Notes under the pieces: model-generated
The model's input: only the letters and a program-made list of their open reading frames with translations
Database searches by the model: none
Told to the model about the DNA's origin: nothing
Assembly (NCBI GenBank): GCA_023411555.1
Contig: JAEYOQ010000012.1
Location: forward strand, 1-59,237
Reading direction: 5' to 3'
DNA: 59,237 nucleotides
DNA from: Bacillota bacterium
Lineage (GTDB): Bacteria; Bacillota; Clostridia; Lachnospirales; Lachnospiraceae
Made by a program: the position numbers and the translations under genes
Shown: one piece after another, positions 43,204 through 52,002 of the stretch
How the letters are laid out: each line of letters begins with the position of its first letter
Numbering within the stretch: the stretch's first letter is position 1

Positions 43204-45753
43204 TTATTGTTCTAGATAGGATAAAAATACATTACCCGCATCTGCAAACATATTTGCACTATCTCCTATTCCGATCTTCTTATGCTTACTTGTCTTTGGA
43301 TCAATAACCATTATATTAAAAGCATCATAGCCATAAATAATTACCGCATTCGATATATCTGTCATAGCGATAACTGGTCTACCCTTGGATACATAATATA
43401 GAGCATCATCCAGAGTGATTCCTGTCAACCGTGTCGGTGTATACTTTGAATATTCCTTAAGAAGGTCATAAGCAGAACGATCCTTTAAAACCAATTCATC
43501 AGTCTCTACATATACCTTCTGGTAATTCAGTAATAATTTGATACAGGTTTCAATTGTATTAGCAGAGGAGGGTGACCAAGACATGCCTTCAAACTCAGCT
43601 ATAGTGTTTTTTGTTGATTTTACACCTCTCTCCCAGATCAGCTGCTGCTTGTTATTCAAAACTACCCCGATATTATCTCTGGCAATCGCAATCGCATCGG
43701 AAGCATTGGTGTAAGCTCCTTTGATATCGCCACTAATATAAGGATAATAAAGCAATTGCTCCTGTTCAACCATCGGTAACCGCACTGTTGGGTCCTCTGC
43801 AATGATTGTAATATCCGCTTTTATTACCTTCGGAAGCTGATTCATGACAAAGCCCTTGGGAAGAGTCATATAATACTCTGTTAAAGCCTGATCTGTTACT
43901 CTAGAGGTAACACCGACATACTTTTCTTCGGTCTTTACCTGATTCATAATATAATCATTGTCGGCGAATACATAGGCAAAATAACCATTTTGGTTGATCT
44001 TTTGTACCCTACGAAGCTCTACAATATTCTCCTTTACTTGAAGTCCGGAAATATAATAGTCTGCTTTACTATAGCTTTTTAAAACCTGTTTGTCAACCGA
44101 TGCAATTTCAACCGTACTAAGCGGAGCCATAATACTTCCATCCATTACCTGTGATATATCCTGCTCCAATACATATCCGTAGATCAGATTCGTATCGATT
44201 ACATCCATAAGCCGAATGGAATAACCCTCTTTTGCCTCTATAACTTCTTCGGCTCCTGTTTCGAGATTCATTATTCTTATTCTCTTGTTTATCTTAGGAT
44301 CAGAATGCTCCTGCCAAGCAGCATAATCAATTGATTTAAGCAATACTACTTGATTGGACATTATATTGCCCGCAATTTCCTTAAGCTCTCTCGTAATCAG
44401 ATTATACGCATAGATATTATTATAAACATGGAAGTAGAATACCTCCATGGAATTAACATAGGTCAGTTCGCCCAGATTTTCCTTCAAGGTCTGATAAGGT
44501 TCTTCAACTGGAATGTATACTAGTTCTTCGATTCTGTTTTCGGCACGAACAAACCGATACAGAATGATAGCAACTCTACCCTCATATTGCCCCCGGTTCA
44601 TATAACCGTATACCATAAAGTCAAGATTTCCTTCCGCATCCATATTGAGAATGCGTATCTCATGCTGATTATATAATTCTCTAAGATAGTCTGTGTCATC
44701 CTGACGGAAAGAGAATACCTTGGTTATTATATTATTTTCCAGGTCATAAAACCACAGCTCGTTATTTCTAACAAAGGCCAGCTTCTTCTGATCTGTTGAA
44801 GTCAAAGAGGATACCTCTTTATTCAAGGTAATACCAAGCTTAAACTCACTCTGTGAAACACTTGCCAGCTCTACGTCGAAGAGAGCTTCCATGCTGCGCT
44901 CATAATTGAGTAAGTACATTCTATCCGTAGAATAACGTACCCGGTAGAATTCTTTTACATGGTATTGCTCCTTTGCACCAGCAACCTCAGCTTCCATATA
45001 ATATTCCAATTCGACAGAGGCAGAATCTGCATATATTTCACGGATCGTAGGGACAATCTCTGTCAGAATAACAGGCTTTATATTCCCCCAGGTAATCTGC
45101 TCGAACCCGGAATTGATATTTACATAAGCAAGGGTAGTATTATCTGCCACACGGGATGGTTCCAAATACTTAGCAATATTCTGAGCCTCAGTCTTATCCA
45201 TAATCGATCGATGGAAGTTAAGAATAAAATCCAGCTTTTCTTTCAGATAAGCATTCCCATAAATTTTTATCCTCTGATAATAATACATCTTCTCGCTTTC
45301 GCTCGTAATCAACGTTAATTTTACTGCATACTCCTTTTCTGGGGTCAGCTCAGTCTTCAGTTTGACCTTTGCCGTCTTCTTGCTCCCATCCTCCTCGAAT
45401 ACGCTGACTGAATCCGTCTCGATCAAGGCATTTCCTACAAATTCTCTGACCTCATAATTTAACTTCTTAATATCATATGCCTCTTCATTAATTACGACTT
45501 CAAAGGTTTTGCTCATATCAAGAGGAATCACTGATTCTCTTAGCTTATTGGCGGCCAAATTCGTACTATAGCCGTGCAGTAGATTTATATTATTGCCCCC
45601 TGATTTTATTGTAACCAAAGGAAAGGTTGCATCATCCATCTCCGTCGTGTTATCAACGTCGAATACAACCACCTTAATGTCTCCGCTAAAATAATATAGG
45701 GCCCCTATAAAAACCGCTATTAATATTATCACTCGATAAATGTACTTTAACAC
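43204..45753 (-). CDS. Large exported hypothetical protein with a degenerate C39-like C-terminus
   Basis: About 849 aa with one N-terminal membrane span (YIYRVIILIAVFIGALYYF), so it is probably tethered outside. The middle (about 300-640) shows repeated beta-rich segments resembling a propeller (AFVRNNELWFYDLENNIITKV, EVFYFHVYNNIYAYNL). The last ~160 residues follow a C39-like peptidase plan: SANTIETCIKLLL, then GRPVIAMTDISNAVIIYGYD and VIDPKTSKHKK. The expected His after the Pro-Val strand is Asn and the usual Cys-Gly pair is missing, so it is probably inactive. GTG 45753 is preferred (GGAGG five nt before); ATG 45765 is the alternative. The function is unknown. Confidence 0.75.
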   Translation of the reverse strand: MLKYIYRVIILIAVFIGALYYFSGDIKVVVFDVDNTTEMDDATFPLVTIKSGGNNINLLHGYSTNLAANKLRESVIPLDMSKTFEVVINEEAYDIKKLNYEVREFVGNALIETDSVSVFEEDGSKKTAKVKLKTELTPEKEYAVKLTLITSESEKMYYYQRIKIYGNAYLKEKLDFILNFHRSIMDKTEAQNIAKYLEPSRVADNTTLAYVNINSGFEQITWGNIKPVILTEIVPTIREIYADSASVELEYYMEAEVAGAKEQYHVKEFYRVRYSTDRMYLLNYERSMEALFDVELASVSQSEFKLGITLNKEVSSLTSTDQKKLAFVRNNELWFYDLENNIITKVFSFRQDDTDYLRELYNQHEIRILNMDAEGNLDFMVYGYMNRGQYEGRVAIILYRFVRAENRIEELVYIPVEEPYQTLKENLGELTYVNSMEVFYFHVYNNIYAYNLITRELKEIAGNIMSNQVVLLKSIDYAAWQEHSDPKINKRIRIMNLETGAEEVIEAKEGYSIRLMDVIDTNLIYGYVLEQDISQVMDGSIMAPLSTVEIASVDKQVLKSYSKADYYISGLQVKENIVELRRVQKINQNGYFAYVFADNDYIMNQVKTEEKYVGVTSRVTDQALTEYYMTLPKGFVMNQLPKVIKADITIIAEDPTVRLPMVEQEQLLYYPYISGDIKGAYTNASDAIAIARDNIGVVLNNKQQLIWERGVKSTKNTIAEFEGMSWSPSSANTIETCIKLLLNYQKVYVETDELVLKDRSAYDLLKEYSKYTPTRLTGITLDDALYYVSKGRPVIAMTDISNAVIIYGYDAFNIMVIDPKTSKHKKIGIGDSANMFADAGNVFLSYLEQ

Positions 45754-45817
45754 TCTGACCTCCATACCAACTTATCATTTCACATAATAATTCTCAATAA
45801 CAGCCCAGAAGAACAAC

Positions 45818-47011
45818 CTATTCTCTAAGTAATCGCTGTAAGCAAGGCTCTACCCCAAGAAACTCCATACATTCAGAGAGCCTTTCTGGAATAAAATCCG
45901 ATTCCTCTCCTGGCTTTCCCCTCTTAACAGCCCGTATTAGGATATTCTTCGGCGTATGTTCCATATCAATAAATTCAAGAAGCTGCACCTTATAGCCCTT
46001 GGTCTCTAAAAGTTCGGCCCTTAATGCATCCGTTATCAATGAAGCCATTCTTTCCTTTATAATACCATACTTCAAGATTGGCTTTAGTATATCACTGTTG
46101 ATTTGCTTATTGAGCTCATGCTGGCAGCAAGGAACGGACAGTATTACCTGTGCTCCCCAACTTACCGCTTTATGAAGGGCATAATCCGTAGCCACATCAC
46201 ATGCATGTAAGGTAACCACCATATCAACACTGCTGGAACCATTGTAAGAAGCAATGTCTCCCTCCAGAAAGCTCAGCTTATCATAACCATATCTTTCGCT
46301 TAGCTGGTTGCAATGCTTTATAACCTCCGACTTCAGGTCAAGACCTATAACATTAATTTGGTAGCTCTTCAATATCTTAAGATAATAATACATAGCAAAG
46401 GTAAGGTATGATTTACCACAACCAAAATCCAGTATTGTCAGTTCTCTTTCCCGGCTTAAGCTAGGCAATACATCCTCGATGTATTCAAGAAAGCGGTTAA
46501 TCTGGCGGAATTTGTCCATCTTCGCTTTAACAACCATACCATCCTTGGTCATCACTCCAAGGTCAATCAAAAACGGCAGAGGTATCCCCTCTTGAAGAAT
46601 ATAATTCTTCTTTTTATTATGAAGTAACTCCACATTAGATTCTGTGGTTTCTGCACTCTGAATATTATTGGTAGACGGATTGCTTTTAGTCAGCTTACCA
46701 TTTACTGTGGCTTTACCCTTCTTGCTTATCAAAATGGTTATCTTTCCGTACTTGGTAGTAATCTCAGCCTGACGAAATAGCCCCTCAAACCATTCCGGTA
46801 ACATGGCCAAAAGTTCATTCTTGTTGTAATTCCTATGAAAAATCTGCTGTCCAACATACTCCGATGCTTGGAATAATAACTCCTTTTTAATTATTACCGG
46901 GCGAAGCTTTACTTTAGCGATTCTATCCTTATCAGTGGAATTACTGATAATCACCTGTTCCAAATCTATATTTATGGTATCCTCAAAAACTTTAGTTATA
47001 TTTGTGTCCAT
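45818..47011 (-). CDS. SAM-dependent methyltransferase (Methyltransf_32-like)
   Basis: A 397-aa protein. The second half holds a class I methyltransferase fold with the SAM loop LDFGCGKSYLTFAMYYYL (about 195-212), an acidic strand-2 residue (VIGLDLKSEV) and the motif VVTLHACDVATDYAL followed by LSVPCCQHELN. These match the PF13679 group, whose substrates are mostly unknown. The N-terminal ~180 residues form an extra domain that I do not recognise. The ribosome binding site is weak. The Cys pair in PCCQHE may bind metal. Confidence 0.88.
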   Translation of the reverse strand: MDTNITKVFEDTINIDLEQVIISNSTDKDRIAKVKLRPVIIKKELLFQASEYVGQQIFHRNYNKNELLAMLPEWFEGLFRQAEITTKYGKITILISKKGKATVNGKLTKSNPSTNNIQSAETTESNVELLHNKKKNYILQEGIPLPFLIDLGVMTKDGMVVKAKMDKFRQINRFLEYIEDVLPSLSRERELTILDFGCGKSYLTFAMYYYLKILKSYQINVIGLDLKSEVIKHCNQLSERYGYDKLSFLEGDIASYNGSSSVDMVVTLHACDVATDYALHKAVSWGAQVILSVPCCQHELNKQINSDILKPILKYGIIKERMASLITDALRAELLETKGYKVQLLEFIDMEHTPKNILIRAVKRGKPGEESDFIPERLSECMEFLGVEPCLQRLLRE

Positions 47012-47209
47012 TTATTTTCCATCATCCAATCTTTATATTCTTCCTTAATTTCAGGAAATTATGGTAAAAAGTTCACCCTAATCTATTTTAATGTCTTTTC
47101 CATGTTTACACAACCTAATTATTATGAATTTTATCTTAAGTTCTCCTTCTAACTTCACAACAACACAACGAATGCATATATTGATTATAAAAAGCTTAGG
47201 AGTACTTAT

Positions 47210-49054
47210 ATGTCATATACAATTGGTAGAAACAGCGATAACGCTCGTAAATACCACGTGCCCAATTATAGTGTTACCAATCAGACTATCTCTAGCCCAG
47301 GGAGCACTACTCCCGGCTCTGTCCCCCCTCAGACGGGAATGCTGAATCGAATGAATCCAAGCACTTCTTCACCAACAAGAGAAATGCCACAAAACAATTC
47401 AACAATACCGGGAAGAGGTACAACTCCCCCCTCTACTACTCCCGGTATGGGAACCCCTCCCAGAACAAGTCCTAATACCGGTACGAGAACCAATCCAAGC
47501 ACCGGAAGAGTTCTTAGTCCCGGTACTTCTCAGCCCAGACCAGGTATGGACACAACTCCGACTCCGGGGGCTGGCACTGGAACTACGCCACGCTCTGGTG
47601 CTACCCCGACTCCGGGCTCTGGCACCAGAACTATGCCGGGCTCTGGCGCAACTCCGACTCCGGGAACTGGCACCGGAACTATGCCAGGCTCTGGCGCAAC
47701 TCCAACTCCGGGAACTGGCACCGGAACTATGCCGGGCTCTGGTGCAACTCCGACTCCGGGATCTGGCACGGGAACTATGCCAGGCTCCGGCACAACTCAG
47801 CCTAGACCAGGCATGGGCACTCCTATGACTCCGGGTACTGGTACTGGAACCATGCCAGGCTCTGGCGCAACCCCGACTCCGGGATCTGGCACCGGCACTA
47901 TGCCGGGCCCCGGCACAACTCAGCCTAGACCAGGCATGGGCACTCCTATGACTCCGGGTACTGGTACTGGAACTATGCCAGGTTCTGGCGCAACTCCGTC
48001 TCCGGGCACTGGTACTGGAACTATGCCGGGCCCCGGCACCACTCAACCTAGACCAGGCATGGGCACTCCTATGACTCCGGGTACTGGTTCAGGGACTATG
48101 CCGGGCTCTGGCACAACTCAACCTAGACCGGGTACGACTACTCCTATGACACCGGGTACTGGTTCAGGGACTATGCCGGGCTCTGGCACAACTCAGCCTA
48201 GACCGGGTACGACTACTCCTTCGACTCCTAACCCGGTTACAGGATCCCGACCCGGAACAGGTCAACCGCCTTTTATATTTGAGTCAACGCCAGGAGCTAC
48301 CACACCGCCTGTGAACAATACTACTCCTCAGCCATCAGGAAGACCGACAACAAATTCACCGAGCATGACTACACCCGCTCCTATGTCTCAAAACATTAAT
48401 CTTATAACACCACAAGTACAGATAAATACAAATCCTACCATCCAAAATAAAGCTCAACAGAATTCATCCAACACTGTATCACCTATGCTTAGAATGCCTC
48501 AACAAATGACAGGCAACATGCCTGGTATGCCATATGGTATACCCTCTGGCATGCAATCTGGTGTAGGCCAAGAGATGCCATATTACTATAATCCGAATAT
48601 GCCTTACATGCACTATGCACCTTATCAAGGAATACCGAATATGACTCTCCCTAACAACGCATATAATGTACCTATGGGCATCCCTTTATTCCCTCTCTAT
48701 GGCTATGATAATAGTGCCGATCTTGATCGTGATGTAGAATATATGAAGCGACTATATCCGAAGACAGCTAAGACCATTCTGAAGGAAGTAGATAACGAAT
48801 GCGACCATATGGAATACGAAGGAAGTATGATGTTTGATGAATATCCTGACAAGGAAACTCTAGAGAGGCTGATTGATAATATATACAATCGTATTAAGGT
48901 AATTGAAGAAGAGCCCGAGGTAGAAATGAATAGCCTGTATTTTTATCCTCCAAGGAGAAATCAGGATCATCTTCGTGATATTGTCTCTCTCATATTACTT
49001 TCTGAGATATTCAACCGCAGAAGGCGTCATCGTAGTAGAAGACGTTGGTTTTAA
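47210..49054 (+). CDS. Pro/Thr/Gly-repeat protein, probably spore- or cell-surface
   Basis: 614 aa. After a unique head (MSYTIGRNSDNARKYH), residues about 95-345 are low-complexity repeats. The basic unit is 16 residues, PTPGSGTGTMPGSGAT and variants, arranged in longer blocks with QPRPGMGTPM. A Pro/Met/Tyr-rich linker (about 410-500) resembles spore coat proteins. The end is a charged helical domain (DLDRDVEYMKRLYPKTAK, MEYEGSMMFDEYPDKETL) and a very basic tail (NRRRRHRSRRRWF). There is no signal peptide. A collagen-like or mucin-like spore surface filament with an anchoring C-terminal domain is the best guess. The repeat is distinctly GC-rich compared with its neighbours. AGGAG precedes the ATG. 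Confidence 0.8.
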   Translation: MSYTIGRNSDNARKYHVPNYSVTNQTISSPGSTTPGSVPPQTGMLNRMNPSTSSPTREMPQNNSTIPGRGTTPPSTTPGMGTPPRTSPNTGTRTNPSTGRVLSPGTSQPRPGMDTTPTPGAGTGTTPRSGATPTPGSGTRTMPGSGATPTPGTGTGTMPGSGATPTPGTGTGTMPGSGATPTPGSGTGTMPGSGTTQPRPGMGTPMTPGTGTGTMPGSGATPTPGSGTGTMPGPGTTQPRPGMGTPMTPGTGTGTMPGSGATPSPGTGTGTMPGPGTTQPRPGMGTPMTPGTGSGTMPGSGTTQPRPGTTTPMTPGTGSGTMPGSGTTQPRPGTTTPSTPNPVTGSRPGTGQPPFIFESTPGATTPPVNNTTPQPSGRPTTNSPSMTTPAPMSQNINLITPQVQINTNPTIQNKAQQNSSNTVSPMLRMPQQMTGNMPGMPYGIPSGMQSGVGQEMPYYYNPNMPYMHYAPYQGIPNMTLPNNAYNVPMGIPLFPLYGYDNSADLDRDVEYMKRLYPKTAKTILKEVDNECDHMEYEGSMMFDEYPDKETLERLIDNIYNRIKVIEEEPEVEMNSLYFYPPRRNQDHLRDIVSLILLSEIFNRRRRHRSRRRWF

Positions 49055-49071
49055 ACGATAATCAAAAAAAT

Positions 49072-49110
49072 ATGCGCCGGTGCTCATCCCAGAGCATCCG
49101 GTGCATACTT
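49072..49110 (+). terminator. Terminator of the repeat-protein gene
   Basis: The stem TGCGCCGGTGCTC / GAGCATCCGGTGCA (one bulge, one mismatch) is followed by a T-rich tail (ACTTTTG). It lies about 20 nt after the stop codon. Confidence 0.8.
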
Positions 49111-49132
49111 TTGTATCTTAATAATATTTAAG

Positions 49133-49500
49133 GAAGAACAAGGAGTTCGCTCCAATGAGCGAACTTCGTAGTTCGATAGTTTGTGCCGAGTGTGTTATGT
49201 CTCGCTTGCGAGACGATTTACACTCTGGTAACGCAGGCACAAACTTTTTAGTGTGAATTATTATAGCCTTGAAGAACAAGGAGTTTGCTCCAATGAGCCA
49301 ACTTCGTAGTTCGATAGTTTGTGCCGAGTGTGTTACGTCTCGCTTGCGAGACGATTTACACTCTGGTAACGCAGGCACAAACTTTTTAGTGTGAATTATT
49401 ATAGCCTTGAAGAACAAGGAGTTTGCTCCAATGAGCAAACTTCGTAGTTCGATAGTTTGTGCCGAGGATAACGCAGGCACAAACTTTTTAGTGTGAATTA
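49133..49500. repeat. 138-bp tandem repeat with nested palindromes (three units)
   Basis: Units begin at 49133, 49271 and 49409 (period 138). Each has a hairpin (AGTTCGCTC-CAAT-GAGCGAACT in unit 1), then a nested palindrome: AGTTTGTGCC/GGCACAAACT outside, GAGTGT/ACACTC in the middle, GTCTCGC-TT-GCGAGAC inside. Unit 3 lacks about 37 bp, exactly the inner and middle stems. The first hairpin changes C-G to T-A between units 1 and 3, keeping the pairing. A related copy is at 55950-56016. Confidence 0.85.
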
Positions 49501-49521
49501 TGCTCTTTATAATTCACACTT
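49491..49521. terminator. GTGTGAATTAT hairpin at the end of the tandem repeat
   Basis: GTGTGAATTAT and ATAATTCACAC enclose a short CT-rich loop. Almost the same hairpin ends the dispersed copy near 56045-56074. It may also terminate ywmB (minus strand), whose stop codon is at 49522. Confidence 0.6.
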
Positions 49522-50310
49522 TTACCAGCTATCACCTATAATTGGCGTAGCCAGTGTAATTCTGGTTTTGTTATTCACTTCATTATAAGAGATTGCAATT
49601 TGAATATTTATCTTTGTATCCATAGTGGTTATATATTCCTTCAGCATACCGGTGTAAGCATAGACCGTATACATATCACCCTCATCATATTCCAGTGCAA
49701 TTTCTCCCTGAAGCTCATCAACCAGAAGCTGTGCTATCTCATGCTTTTGATCCGAAGTCAGATCTCCCTCCTGATTCCCCTCGTACTTTAAGGTAACCTG
49801 CATGTCCTTTACTTCTAGCTTTTTAAATATATTTTCTAAGGTTTTTTTATACTTATCGATACCTGCAATCCCCTCCTGGATGGAAAGGCGAACAATGATA
49901 TAATGCTTTTTATCGACACTAATTACCTTTATTTCTGAAGTTGCTTTCTTAGCTTGCTTATAGAATAAATACTCGCTTCGATCACCTTCCTCCCATATCG
50001 ATATCTCCTTATCTATCGTCAAACCTATCTTTGCTGCTATATCGCAAATTAAGGTTTTCTTTTCCTCCGTACTCAGCTCCTCTTTTCCATACTCTGCAGC
50101 AATTTCAATACTGCTTTGCATCTCCTCGGTATTCGTCTTAACAAATGCTTCTGTAATTTTAACCTCCTCCTGGAATACACGATTAACAAGTATTTGAGTT
50201 ACTACTGCAACCCATAATACCGTTGCCATGTAAAGAGTTATCTTGGTGCGACGTAAAGATAATGTATTCTTGAAGGATATTACAAGCTTATTCCAATTAA
50301 TACTATTCAC
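49522..50310 (-). CDS. ywmB: YwmB-family protein
   Basis: About 262 aa. An N-terminal membrane span (about 25-43; ITLYMATVLWVAVVTQILVN) leads to a two-part extracytoplasmic domain typical of YwmB (TATA-box-binding-like fold). The family resembles secreted proteins made near cell-wall genes in Bacillus; its function is unknown. GTG 50310 is preferred because GGAGG lies 8 nt before it; the longer frame begins inside that site. Its end abuts the repeat array. Confidence 0.82.
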   Translation of the reverse strand: MNSINWNKLVISFKNTLSLRRTKITLYMATVLWVAVVTQILVNRVFQEEVKITEAFVKTNTEEMQSSIEIAAEYGKEELSTEEKKTLICDIAAKIGLTIDKEISIWEEGDRSEYLFYKQAKKATSEIKVISVDKKHYIIVRLSIQEGIAGIDKYKKTLENIFKKLEVKDMQVTLKYEGNQEGDLTSDQKHEIAQLLVDELQGEIALEYDEGDMYTVYAYTGMLKEYITTMDTKINIQIAISYNEVNNKTRITLATPIIGDSW

Positions 50311-50390
50311 AAATTCAACCTCCAATTGTAGGCAGTACTATACTTTTACCAAAAAGTTTTCCCTAAAATCAAAGGTTTATTCGATTCGAC

Positions 50391-50419
50391 TGTACCTTAT
50401 CCGAAATTCATGTTATAAT
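50391..50419 (+). promoter_or_regulatory. Promoter of the DUF402 gene
   Basis: A weak -35 TGTACC (50391-50396), 17 bp, then an extended -10 TGT-TATAAT (50411-50419). Confidence 0.55.
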
Positions 50420-50552
50420 TGGTAAAATTCATACCAACTTTTTGCAAAATATTAGAACTTTTAAAATTTGAATACTTTTTATTAGTAAACAACAAGAAAT
50501 AAGATGAATTGAAGGAGCAATTCACTTATCATGAAAGAAAGGAGATACTCCC

Positions 50553-51035
50553 ATGACCAAGCCATTACTATACAGAAGAAGATTTATTCCTGATGAGTTA
50601 ATCCCCCTGAAGGATGACATAATATTAGTCATCGAACCCAACCTGATTATCACAAAATGGATGACCTTGCACCCGCGAAAGGATATTGCCCGTGGTATCT
50701 CTGCCTTCTATTTGGATAAGGGTTTTAAGGTTAGTAAAGTTTTTAATCTGCAGGGTGACGTTGTCTATTGGTATTGTGACATTATCCAATATAAAAAGGA
50801 TGACATAAAAAACACCGTCATCATAGAGGATTTATTGATTGATCTCATCCTATATGAAGACGGTAGTATACGAGTTATGGATCTGAATGAACTTGCCGAC
50901 GCTCTCGAGAAAAAGCTAATTACCCAAGCAGAAGCAACCTATGCTCTTCGTACCGCCAACTCCCTACTTCAGCTTATCTATACTGGCCAGTTTTCTGCTT
51001 TACAGGAGCCGGTCAATAATATGGAACTCTCTTGA
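50553..51035 (+). CDS. DUF402-domain protein
   Basis: 160 aa. DUF402 segments (DIARGISAFYLDKGF, VVYWYCDIIQY, DLLIDLILYEDGSIRVMDLNEL) match the family that contains nucleoside-phosphate phosphatases such as YgaC/Ntdp. The acidic DLLIDLIL stretch probably binds metal. A hydrolase of nucleoside di/triphosphates is a reasonable guess. It has a good AAAGGAG site. Its stop codon directly abuts that of rpiB on the other strand, with no spacer. Confidence 0.85.
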   Translation: MTKPLLYRRRFIPDELIPLKDDIILVIEPNLIITKWMTLHPRKDIARGISAFYLDKGFKVSKVFNLQGDVVYWYCDIIQYKKDDIKNTVIIEDLLIDLILYEDGSIRVMDLNELADALEKKLITQAEATYALRTANSLLQLIYTGQFSALQEPVNNMELS

Positions 51036-51467
51036 TTAGTCCTCTTCGAGCATATTAATTCTATTTATATGTCTTTCATCGTTTGAAAACTCAGTATTCA
51101 AGAATATATCTACGATTTTCAGGGCATGACCGACACCGATTACTCTGGCACCCATAGCAAGCACATTGGCATCGTTGTGAAGCCTGGTAGCTTCCGCACT
51201 AAAGCAATCGTGACAAAGAGCAGCTCGAATCCCCTTCATTTTATTCGCTGCAATAGAAATACCGATTCCGGTTCCACAGATTAGAATACCCTTATCGCAT
51301 TCCTTAGTCTGAATCGCTCTCCCTACAGCCTTTGCATAATCAGGATAATTACTGGAGGTCACATCTCCACATCCAAAATCCTTATATTCGATTCCCCTCG
51401 CATCTAAATATTCCATAATTGCTTTCTTCATTTCATATCCGGTATGATCATTTCCTAACGCTATCAT
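51036..51467 (-). CDS. rpiB: Ribose 5-phosphate isomerase B
   Basis: A 143-aa RpiB that interconverts ribose-5-phosphate and ribulose-5-phosphate. Family marks are ALGNDHTGYEMK at the start, GILICGTGIGISIAANK (with the catalytic Cys) and LHNDANVLAMGARVIG. GGAG lies 9-12 nt upstream of the ATG. It is the third gene of the run Sua5-type, ywlE, rpiB, which is conserved in Bacillus (ywlC-ywlD-ywlE-ywlF). Confidence 0.96.
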   Translation of the reverse strand: MIALGNDHTGYEMKKAIMEYLDARGIEYKDFGCGDVTSSNYPDYAKAVGRAIQTKECDKGILICGTGIGISIAANKMKGIRAALCHDCFSAEATRLHNDANVLAMGARVIGVGHALKIVDIFLNTEFSNDERHINRINMLEED

Positions 51468-51482
51468 GTGACATTCTCCATT

Positions 51483-51935
51483 CTAATTCATATCATTTAG
51501 TTTATATACTGTTTTTTTCACTAGACGCCCCAGTTCAATGTAGCATTCCTCATACTCCATTAAGGTCCCGCCGTAAGGATCAACTACATCCCCGATTTCT
51601 CCTGCAAATTCCTTAATAGTGAATACATCCTTCGCTTCAGCGTACATCTCGAGGACCTTCTTCTTCTGACCTGCTGTCATAGTTAATATCAAGGTGTTCT
51701 CTTCAATGTCGGAAGCCTTTAGACCCTTCGCAACATGATTCGGTAATTCAAGATCATGCTTTTTAAGAATAATTTCCGCTTTTGGATTAATTGGCTCTGA
51801 AAATAATACAACCAGTCCACGTGACATAACCTTCATATCACTAACTTTTTCCAAATTTTTATATATTGCTTCAGCTATTGGGCTTCTGCAAGTATTTCCG
51901 GTACATACAAAAATTAATTTTTGATATTTCCCCAT
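51483..51935 (-). CDS. ywlE: Low-molecular-weight protein phosphatase (YwlE-like)
   Basis: A 150-aa LMW phosphatase. The P-loop FVCTGNTCRSPIAE (CX5R) lies at the N-terminus and the general acid Asp in VVDPYGG near the C-terminus. The Thr after Asn in the P-loop (CTGNTCRSP) is the feature linked to arginine-phosphatase specificity in YwlE, so a protein-arginine phosphatase role is likely. ATG 51935 has GGAGGT six nt before it. It is co-transcribed with the Sua5-type gene and rpiB. Confidence 0.92.
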   Translation of the reverse strand: MGKYQKLIFVCTGNTCRSPIAEAIYKNLEKVSDMKVMSRGLVVLFSEPINPKAEIILKKHDLELPNHVAKGLKASDIEENTLILTMTAGQKKKVLEMYAEAKDVFTIKEFAGEIGDVVDPYGGTLMEYEECYIELGRLVKKTVYKLNDMN

Positions 51936-52002
51936 ATAGACCTCCATGCTACCTCTTAACAACTTAGATTCGTTGAAATGCCTTACCTAATCAGGTGAAA
52001 CT

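Noticed and set aside
47399..48046. A 215-codon minus-strand frame rich in Ser, Arg, Ala and His
   Set aside because: It is the mirror of the GC-rich repeat of the plus-strand Pro/Thr/Gly protein. It has no ribosome binding site or plausible domain. The repeat period (a multiple of three) keeps all frames open.
49118..49480. A 120-codon minus-strand frame made of near-identical 46-residue segments
   Set aside because: It lies wholly within the 138-bp tandem palindromic repeat. The protein repeat is only a consequence of the DNA repeat, whose period is divisible by three.
49133..49500. Possible CRISPR array
   Set aside because: Units are contiguous 138-bp copies without variable spacers, and no cas gene is present.
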